Below are positions 57,751 to 64,000 of a stretch of 64,000 nt of DNA, piece by piece. The notes below the pieces were generated by a model. That model ran no database searches. It was not told the origin of the DNA and saw only the letters and a program-made list of their open reading frames with translations. Numbering within the stretch: position 1 is the first letter of the stretch; each line of letters begins with the position of its first letter. Origin of the DNA: Rhipicephalus microplus (taxonomy: Eukaryota > Arthropoda > Arachnida > Ixodida > Ixodidae). The position numbers and the translations under genes were made by a program. The stretch covers positions 32,577,501 to 32,641,500 of the forward strand of contig NC_134701.1 in NCBI RefSeq assembly GCF_043290135.1, written 5' to 3'.

Positions 57751-57870
57751 TGCGTGAAACAATCCGAGCAATCGTGCGGGAAGAGCTGCGCAAGCTGTTG
57801 CCTTCGGCGCAGCCTCAAGTGGATTCAATCGCCGACATTGTGCGAGAAGTTCGGCAATCGCTTCAAATTA
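57745..57870 (+). pseudogene. Inverted gypsy gag fragment
   Basis: Plus strand, opposite to the integrase it touches: ETIRAIVREELRKLLPSAQ and DSIADIVREVRQSLQI. This matches the VREEVARELSLL linker of the 29193 gag. The joint at about 57750 marks an internal inversion. Confidence 0.7.
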
Positions 57871-58201
57871 CCCAGCACCGCCACCAGATGTCACTGGGTC
57901 GTGACGTGGCCGAAGACAGGAGACTTCGTGTTGGGATTTATACTCTTGCCATCGAATGTTCTAGCGTTATCGCTGGCGGTGGCGTAGGTTCCAGAACAAT
58001 CTGTACCGTTCGCACAGTGGGCGTGATCTTATCGAAATAATCTACTACAGTCCGGAACCTTCTGGAAAACTGCAGGCGCGGTTTGCGCTGAGAATCGTGT
58101 GGTGTTTTGGGACGATAACGAAAACTTGGGAAATGAAACGTGACATTATGGACACTCTCGGCTGGATTTCGCCGCCGGCGTCAACGTCGATGGCATGCAC
58201 C

Positions 58202-58202
<1 letters not shown>

Positions 58203-58259
<57 letters not shown>
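58203..58259. repeat. TA microsatellite in TA-centred repeat copy 2
   Basis: About 28 uninterrupted TA units. Frames reading IYIYIY across this and the two other TA tracts are artefacts. Confidence 0.97.
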
Positions 58260-58263
<4 letters not shown>

Positions 58264-58542
58264 ACTCAAAAAATAGAAAAAAGACTCCGGCACGCGGAAC
58301 CAAACGTGGGACCCCCGCGTCATGAATGCGAGATGCTAACTACTTCATACACCGATAGGTACCTTCTTCATTGTTCAAACGGCAAGGTATTGATATCCAC
58401 CACTTACTGCTGTTGGCGCGCATCTCGGGAAGAAACTATCGTGTTTTTTGCACCATCAGCAAGATGGCGCAGTGAGCGTGTGGCGGCTCTCATTTCTCGC
58501 GCGTATACTTTGGCTATTATAAAGAATAAGGGGGGTGTACCC

Positions 58543-59220
58543 TGTTATGCCAGCGAGTCCTCTTCAAACGTCCGTGCCTCTGAAAAAGGCAATCTGGGTC
58601 AAGGCCAGCCCGCAGTCCGCCTGGCGCGATCAACCCGACGGCGTGAACACGCGCGGCGCCCCTCTGGCCCACGTGCATTGAGTCAGCTGCGCACGTGACA
58701 GCGAGCCGGCGTCCTCGTGTCTGGTGGTCTGACGCATGGCGCGGCTACCCCATTGGAGGAATCTGCCCTGACGACTAGCGGCGCTTCTGATTGGACATTT
58801 TGGTTGGACCCGGTGTAAATAAAAGAAGCCCTGCGGCGTGTCGCGATGGGCAGTCCTATGAGAGAGGAGTCCCCATGTCGGAGAGCCGACATGTGTGTGA
58901 GTCAGCGGTCTTAGGCGAAAAGTTGACCTATGTATTAGAGAGGAGAGCTCGGCTCTTCGAGTCTCTGTCGGCCCCAGTGCCGAAATTGTAACGCCTCTGT
59001 ATATATGCTGTACATAAACCTTGTTTAACTCACCGTCGTCTCGTCCGCTCGTCTTATCAGCTCTGCGCAGAAGCAGTCGCGGGCTGAGAAACATACGCTA
59101 CCAAACGGCTGGTGACCTTCCCGGCGGAGTTGAAAGCAGTGGCGCCTTCGGGGCCGTGTCGGCGTCGCCGTCTTTCGCAACAGTGGTGGCTTCGGCGGGA
59201 TAGGTCCGTCTTTCGCAACA
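58543..59220 (+). repeat. 5' LTR of the Gmr1-like element
   Basis: TGTTATGCCAGCG to TTTCGCAACA. Contains GTATATATGCTGTACATAAA near 58998-59017, TATA-like and close to a poly(A)-type signal. Confidence 0.95.
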
Positions 59221-59525
59221 GTGGTTGGCAGCTGCGGGATCGGCCGGCGTCAGCGACGTCGATGCGGTGAGTGCCTGATGTTTTCCCCTCAGTTCATCAG
59301 ACTACTCTAGCTCAGGTTGTAGTAGTTTAGAGAAGGGCTGTGTGAAGCATTAGAGTGAGCTTTGATCGTTTCAAGCAAAGTCGAAGTGCTTTGAAACCAA
59401 AGTTAATGCGGAGGGGGTAAACACGGGAGTGTGAGAAATTGCTTGCGCGTCTTGCTAGTAGGCTTATAGTGGGTACGGCAAGTAGATTCTTAACAGGGGC
59501 AAACAGCGAGAGGCTAGTGTGAACA

Positions 59526-61523
59526 ATGGAGAACCTTAAAGTGAAGGAACTCATCGAAATTTGTGAGGAACTCGGCATTACTTTGGGCCGTGCGAAACGA
59601 AAGCAAGCGATCCTTGAGATCATGAAGGATGAGGGACTGTCGGCGGAGGAAGTCGATGAGGCCTGGGTGGATATCAAAGCACGCCGTGAGGAGGCTGAAA
59701 GGCGAGAAGTAGAAGCTCGCGAACGTGAAGAAGTTGAAAGGCGCGAACGTCGCGAGCGCGAGGAGGCCGAGAGACAAGAGCGCCTAGAGTTGAAACGACT
59801 AGAATTGGCAATCCTACAGTGTTCGCAGGCGCCTAGCGCAGCTTCTCGGACGATTCAGGTCAGCGGTATTAGAATTCGGGATCAACTGCCACCGTTCGTA
59901 GTAGGCGAGGACATGGCGAAGTATCTCGTCAAGTTTGAACACGTCTGTGAGCGAAATGCTTTGGAGCAGTCTCTTTGGGCGCGGAACCTGCTAGCTCTTC
60001 TTCCCGGCGAAGTGTCCGACGCGATAACTTGCTTGTCGAGGGAAGCGTTTGAGAGCTATGACGAGGTTAAGGAAGTGCTCTTGAGACGTTATAAGTTGTC
60101 ACCCGAGGCTTTCAGGCAAAGGTTCCGGTATGCTGAAAAGGGGAATGAGTCACACGTTGACTTCGCGTTTCGTCTTAAAGCCGATTTGATTGAATGGCTC
60201 AAGGGCGAAGGTGTTTATGACGACCGCGATAAAGTGGTGGAATGCGTTGCATTGGAGCATTTCTACCGCTGCATCGAGGAGGATGTCAAACTTTGGCTGC
60301 AGGACAAACTTGGTGAAGTACAGCTAAACAAGGCAGCAGAGTTAGCTGAGGAGTATTATACTCGCCGAAAGTTGCATAGCAGGGCAGTGCGCGTTGAAAA
60401 GAATGAAAGAAAAGAGGGCTTTTCAAAGAAACCTGATCAACGGAAACCCGCTCCGCACCGTAATTTCAAAAAGGACCCGTCTCTTACGAAGGACACTGTA
60501 GAGGAAGGGAAAACAGAAACGGAAAAATCGAGTGAGGTTTCTAAACAACGCACTGATACCACACGGGCGTTTGAATCACGGAAGCCACTAATCTGCTACA
60601 ACTGCAAAAAGGAAGGGCACATCGCGATAAACTGTAAGCAAAAGTTTGCTTTTGCAACAATCAGAGAATCGGAAAAGAACATGCGGTTGTTGGAGCCGTA
60701 TATCCAAGAAATTAGTGTGAATGGGAAAGCGTGTCGAGCACTTAGAGACTCCGCGGCAACCATGGATGTTGTCCATCCTTCATTGGTGTCTCCGGACGAC
60801 TTTACAGGAGAATGCGCGTGGATCAGGCAAGTCGCAGAGGAGCAGAGTGCTTGCTTACCAATCGCCACGGTTGTCATTGAAGGCCCGTTCGGTAAGCTTC
60901 GCACCGAAGCGGCTGTGTCTGCCGCGCTTCCCGATCGTTTTCCTTATCTCTTCTCCAACAACTCAGAGCAGCTTCTCAAAGAGCAGCGTAAATCGTTCTT
61001 CCCCAACTTAGCGTACATGGCCCTCACGCGATCGCAAGCGCGGAAGCTCTCGCAAGAGCTTGACCTTGTTCAAAGCGGTGAACTCTCAAGTGACCTTGTC
61101 GGTGGGTCGACGGAACCTCAGAGAGGAAACTTTCCGCGTGAGTCATGTGAGCAGTCGCGCGAGCGGCCCGTCGCCGGACCGACCAGCGCGGTTTCCGTAG
61201 AAAGGGGAGACGACATGGCGCCATTGGATCAGAGGGAGAGGGCTGCAACGCTCTCGCCTGTAGCGGAAAGTTGGAGTGAGCTGTCGAGAGTTGATCAAGA
61301 GACGCTCATTCGAGAGCACAGTGAGGATCTCTCGATTGAAGCGCTAGTGGAAAGCCAGAAAAACGCGGCAAAAGTGCTGTCGAAGGAGCACTACGAGAAA
61401 TCGGGGAAGAAGCGCGCTTTTGAAGTTGATAATCAGGTAATGCGGCTGCAGCCATCCAAAAGGAACAAGCTTGAGGTTGATTGGGAAGGGCCCGCCAAAG
61501 TATTATCGAAGCCTTGCGATTAA
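59526..61523 (+). CDS. Gag-protease with SCAN-like domain, fused to an integrase tail
   Basis: 665 codons from ATG 59526 to TAA 61521. Residues 1-35 resemble a SAP-type helix pair (LKVKELIEICEELGITLG); 50-95 are a charged coiled coil. Residues about 105-280 are the capsid; the part at 185-280 (SPEAFRQRFR, VECVALEHFYRCIEEDVKLW, ELAEEYYTRRK) has the pattern of the vertebrate SCAN box, which is held to derive from Gmr1-like gag. Zinc knuckle CYNCKKEGHIAINC at about 357-370. Protease-like stretch with RALRDSAATMDVVH near 404, reading DSA instead of DTG/DSG. After a linker with ALTRSQARKLSQEL, the frame jumps to integrase C-terminal sequence (VMRLQPSKRNKLEVDWEGPA), so the integrase core is deleted in frame. 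Confidence 0.9.
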   Translation: MENLKVKELIEICEELGITLGRAKRKQAILEIMKDEGLSAEEVDEAWVDIKARREEAERREVEAREREEVERRERREREEAERQERLELKRLELAILQCSQAPSAASRTIQVSGIRIRDQLPPFVVGEDMAKYLVKFEHVCERNALEQSLWARNLLALLPGEVSDAITCLSREAFESYDEVKEVLLRRYKLSPEAFRQRFRYAEKGNESHVDFAFRLKADLIEWLKGEGVYDDRDKVVECVALEHFYRCIEEDVKLWLQDKLGEVQLNKAAELAEEYYTRRKLHSRAVRVEKNERKEGFSKKPDQRKPAPHRNFKKDPSLTKDTVEEGKTETEKSSEVSKQRTDTTRAFESRKPLICYNCKKEGHIAINCKQKFAFATIRESEKNMRLLEPYIQEISVNGKACRALRDSAATMDVVHPSLVSPDDFTGECAWIRQVAEEQSACLPIATVVIEGPFGKLRTEAAVSAALPDRFPYLFSNNSEQLLKEQRKSFFPNLAYMALTRSQARKLSQELDLVQSGELSSDLVGGSTEPQRGNFPRESCEQSRERPVAGPTSAVSVERGDDMAPLDQRERAATLSPVAESWSELSRVDQETLIREHSEDLSIEALVESQKNAAKVLSKEHYEKSGKKRAFEVDNQVMRLQPSKRNKLEVDWEGPAKVLSKPCD

Positions 61524-61946
61524 AATTATGAAGTGAAATTAGGAAGGCGGCCGGACAAAATTTACAACTTGATGAAACCACACGTTCAACATCAAGCAGT
61601 TGTAAATCTGTTGTTGAATGCTTCAGAGGAGGAGGAAGCAGAAAATTTGAGTTCTAGTGAGGTAATCGAAGGGGGATCGAAAGTAATCCGGGAGCAGATA
61701 AACCTAGAGCCTAGCTTAAGTGAAGGAGGACCTGAGAAAGAGGACCTGAGAAAGATTGGTTCCGAGTTTGAAGACGTGTTTTCGGACTGCCCCGGAAACA
61801 TGAGGGTGATCGAACACGATATCGAGCTAAGCGGTGAGGAGTCAATCCGTAGCAAGCCGTATCGTTGTTCCCCTGTGCAACGTCGAAAGTGTGAGCCGCT
61901 CTTGGTGCCGCATATGTATCGTCGCCTAAAAGTGGCCGATTACTGA
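61524..61946 (+). pseudogene. Integrase end and RT start after the stop codon
   Basis: Same frame as the 665-codon ORF, past TAA 61521-61523. Reads NYEVKLGRRPDKIYNLMKPH (end of the integrase GPY/F module), a short acidic linker, then LRKIGSEFEDVFSDCPGN, IEHDIELSGEESIRSKPYRC, the usual beginning of gypsy RT. Similarity ends near 61885; the remaining residues to 61946 are unrelated. Shows that integrase lies upstream of RT. Confidence 0.85.
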
Positions 61947-62647
61947 GATGGAGCATGTTGCTCCACAGCGCAACTTTGACGTTCGCTAGAAAAAAAAAGG
62001 GGGGGGGGGGAAAGCTAAACGCTAATGCAGGTGCATTGAGCAGTGCGTTCTAGCTAGTACCTTCTCAACTTTTCGGTTTCTGGCTGGCGATTTGGGGCAA
62101 AATTTTGACCTCATCACGACCTGGGCTGAGCGTTCTCGTTTAGAGTGATCTCAAGGGGCCAACTTTGTGGTATTCTAATTCGTTACGTTGTTGTACGTGG
62201 AAAAAAAATTGAGTTGTCATTTTAAGAGTCTTGTGTCCCACATGTGCCTCTTGATGTAGAGGGAACAAAATTCCGATAGACACGTAGATAGGTATATGTT
62301 GTACTATACTTTGTCTGGTGTTCTGTCGGGTGACCGAAGGCACTTGCGTGTGTCGTGTGTTGTCTGTTGTCGATCCGTTCTTGGCAAGTTGCAGAACCAT
62401 CGACAAGTGCTGAAACCGAAGATGGTCAGAAGACACGAGTGAAGCTGGTCGACAAGTTGTGGCGACAAGCCAGTGGAGCTGGGATCCATCGTCAAAAATG
62501 GGACGTGTTCCCGGAACCGTCTGGAGCTGTATTCTCCCCATGGCCCTGGAGGCGAACCTGGAGGGACCTGGCGAACGAGCGCACCTGACATCCGAGCCCC
62601 GTGGAAGCAGCTCGTCTTTCCGGTGCATTGTCTGGCGGCGGGGGTGC
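61947..62647 (+). other. 3' internal region of the Gmr1-like element
   Basis: An A9-G12 homopolymer block at 61990-62010, then about 600 bp with no RT, RNase H or env motif. Ends in a G-rich tract directly before the 3' LTR. Confidence 0.6.
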
Positions 62648-63325
62648 TGTTATGCCAGCGAGTCCTCGTCAAACGTCCGTGCCTCTGAAAAAGGCAATCT
62701 GGGTCAAGGCCAGCCCGCAGTCCGCCTGGCGCGATCAACCCGACGGCGTGAACACGCGCGGCGCCCCTCTGGCCCACGTGCATTGAGTCAGCTGCGCACG
62801 CGACAGCGAGCCGGCGTCCTCGTGTCTGGTGGTCGGACGCATGGCGCGGCTACCCCATTGGAGGAATCTGCCCTGACGACTAGCGGCGCTTCTGATTGGA
62901 CATTTTGGTTGGACCCGGTGTAAATAAAAGAAGCCCTGCGGCGTGTCGCGATGGGCAGTCCTATGAGAGAGGAGTCCCCATGTCGGAGAGCCGACATGTG
63001 TGTGAGTCAGCGGTCTTAGGCGAAAAGTTGACCTATGTATTAGAGAGGAGAGCTCGGCTCTTCGAGTCTCTGTCGGCCCCAGTGCCGAAATTGTAACGCC
63101 TCTGTATATATGCTGTACATAAACCTTGTTTAACTCACCGTCGTCTCGTCCGCTCGTCTTATCAGCTCTGCGCAGAAGCAGTCGCGGGCTGAGAAACATA
63201 CGCTACCAAACGGCTGGTGACCTTCCCGGCGGAGTTGAAAGCAGTGGCGCCTTCGGGGCCGTGTCGGCGTCGCCGTCTTTCGCAACAGTGGTGGCTTCGG
63301 CGGGATAGGTCCGTCTTTCGCAACA
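62648..63325 (+). repeat. 3' LTR of the Gmr1-like element
   Basis: Pair of 58543-59220. Differences noted: T/G in CTC(T/G)TCAAAC, T/C in GCACG(T/C)GAC, T/G in GGTC(T/G)GACG. Confidence 0.95.
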
Positions 63326-63700
63326 ACCCTCAATCGTGCACCCATATCTTGCAGTGGGGAGGATCGTTTTTTTTTGGCTAGCTTTGGAGTTCAGTCGGAA
63401 CGATTCTCTTGTAGTTATAACCGGGCACACAAAGGTAACAGCAATTGTTGCATAGCATCCGTTTGCGAAAAGGGCATGCTTTTCAGACACAACAAAGAAG
63501 CAACTGAGACGCTTTATCCCGTTAATCTGTATCTGTGAGTAGGTTTCGTGCGTCATTTGTGCGTGAGACACGTGGGGCACGTTTCAATCTGTTTGCCATT
63601 CTGCGCGTGACTTTCCAATTTGTTGCTATTGCGTTCATTGCTTCGTCTTTGCAACAAAGCTGCGAATTTTTTTGTTGTACCGATACCTATGAAGAAAAGA

Positions 63701-64000
63701 TCAGCCATGTTTCTTTGAAAGCTTAAAGTATCGTACCCGCAGAGCTATGATTTTCGCAATTTTGGTGCGCGTACACAATCCCTCGCGCCACCCAATTTCG
63801 GACACGCTTGTTACGAATTTCGTCCATTCGTGATGACCTTGACTGCAGCCACTGAAAGTGTCAGTACAGTGTGTGTGCAATAAGTGAATTGAACGTGCGC
63901 GAACGCAGAGAGAACAGAGGTGCAGGAAACAGTCCTAAGCAGATGTTTCAAAATACGCTACCTGCGATGCGTATGGTACCCGAAAGTGTTATAGAACTAA
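63701..64000. other. Unassigned window end
   Basis: No frame, repeat border or RNA signal recognised after the TA-centred repeat. Confidence 0.35.

Larger units (their letters stand above)
56531..58145 (-). mobile_element. Gypsy remnant with deleted interior and inverted gag piece
   Basis: Minus-strand element. 3' LTR 56531-56940, 5' LTR 57889-58145; both share GTGACGTGGCCGAAGACAGG and ATAACGAAAACTTGGG, but the 5' LTR lacks about 153 bp. TTAT occurs at both borders of the target. On the minus strand, TCTGGTGGCGGTGCTGGG follows the 5' LTR, like the primer region of the 29193 element, and AGGGGGGCA precedes the 3' LTR. Only part of integrase and a reversed gag piece remain inside. Confidence 0.85.
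58543..63325 (+). mobile_element. Young Gmr1-like gypsy element, internally deleted
   Basis: 678-bp LTRs (58543-59220, 62648-63325) differ at about 3 positions by eye. ACCC flanks both ends (58539-58542, 63326-63329). After the left LTR comes TGGTTGGCAGCTGCGGGATC, the presumed primer site; before the right LTR, GGCGGCGGGGGTGC. The interior has one long frame, gag-protease, then an integrase tail followed by the RT start, an order known from Gmr1-like elements. The integrase core, most of RT and all RNase H are missing. Confidence 0.93.
56505..63700 (+). repeat. TA-centred repeat family, copy 2 (host of two LTR elements)
   Basis: Pieces: TTGCGATAGCAATTATAT (56511-56530), then GGACACTCTCGGCTGG to the TA tract (58146-58259) and tRNA-like block to 58542, then 63326-63700 with GTGCGTCATTTGTGCGTGAG and GCGTTCATTGCTTCG. 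The gaps are the gypsy elements at 56531-58145 and 58543-63325. Order and wording agree with copy 1. Confidence 0.7.

Noticed and set aside
58195..58698. 167-codon frame across the LTR start
   Set aside because: Begins in the TA tract and crosses an insertion border; the LTR part is repeated at 62648.
58630..59094. 154-codon minus frame repeated at 62735-63199
   Set aside because: Lies in both LTRs; duplicated because the LTR is, with no known domain.
59526..61523. Domesticated host SCAN gene
   Set aside because: Flanked by near-identical LTRs with primer site and purine tract, and fused to integrase and RT remnants, so it is an element gene.

Overview
The window looks like repeat-dense animal DNA, most likely from a hard tick (Ixodidae). 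The main reason is six complete copies, plus one fragment, of a tRNA-headed SINE of about 235 bp. It has an A box, a B box and a conserved 3' end, and it matches my recollection of the tick SINE family Ruka (no search was run). I found no complete cellular gene, rRNA or CRISPR array, and no bacterial or viral gene block. Almost every long open frame belongs to a retroelement. The only host-like coding signal is one possible exon at 4931-5163 on the minus strand.

Layout. 1-2112: partial I-group non-LTR element (copy A, minus). 2195-5985: SINEs, an AAC repeat, a palindromic MITE-like element and the possible exon. 5986-9150: CR1/L2-like element (minus). 9850-10840: an array of roughly 145-bp repeats. 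11090-12870: decayed gypsy gag, a strong 46-bp inverted repeat, a SINE. 13318-18750: second I-group copy (B, minus). 18785-21569: element fragments, a diverged duplication and a CCAGCG-rich repeat. 21583-23900: a TA-centred repeat carrying a three-unit 459-bp tandem array, each unit with a tRNA-Thr-like sequence. 24466-27060: rearranged gypsy remnant. 29193-34387: gypsy element (plus) with both LTRs and a 4-bp target duplication. 34482-39145: gypsy element (minus) with a SINE in one LTR. 39204-44950: third I-group copy (C, minus) with a 13-bp target duplication. 45031-54171: LTR element without pol, whose right LTR is split by a CR1-like element (itself carrying a SINE) and a gypsy fragment. 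56505-63720: a second TA-centred repeat split by a rearranged gypsy (56531-58145) and by a young Gmr1-like element (58543-63325).

How the parts relate. The elements form a layered record of insertions. LTR identity, target duplications and interruption order give relative ages. The youngest is the 58543-63325 element: its 678-bp LTRs differ at about 3 sites, and it keeps a 665-codon frame encoding a gag with a SCAN-like domain, a zinc knuckle and protease-like sequence, then an integrase tail, then the start of reverse transcriptase. That order (integrase before RT) is the Gmr1 hallmark. The integrase core and most of RT are deleted, so it would depend on a partner. All other pol genes here are broken. 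All positions and mismatch counts were read by eye.
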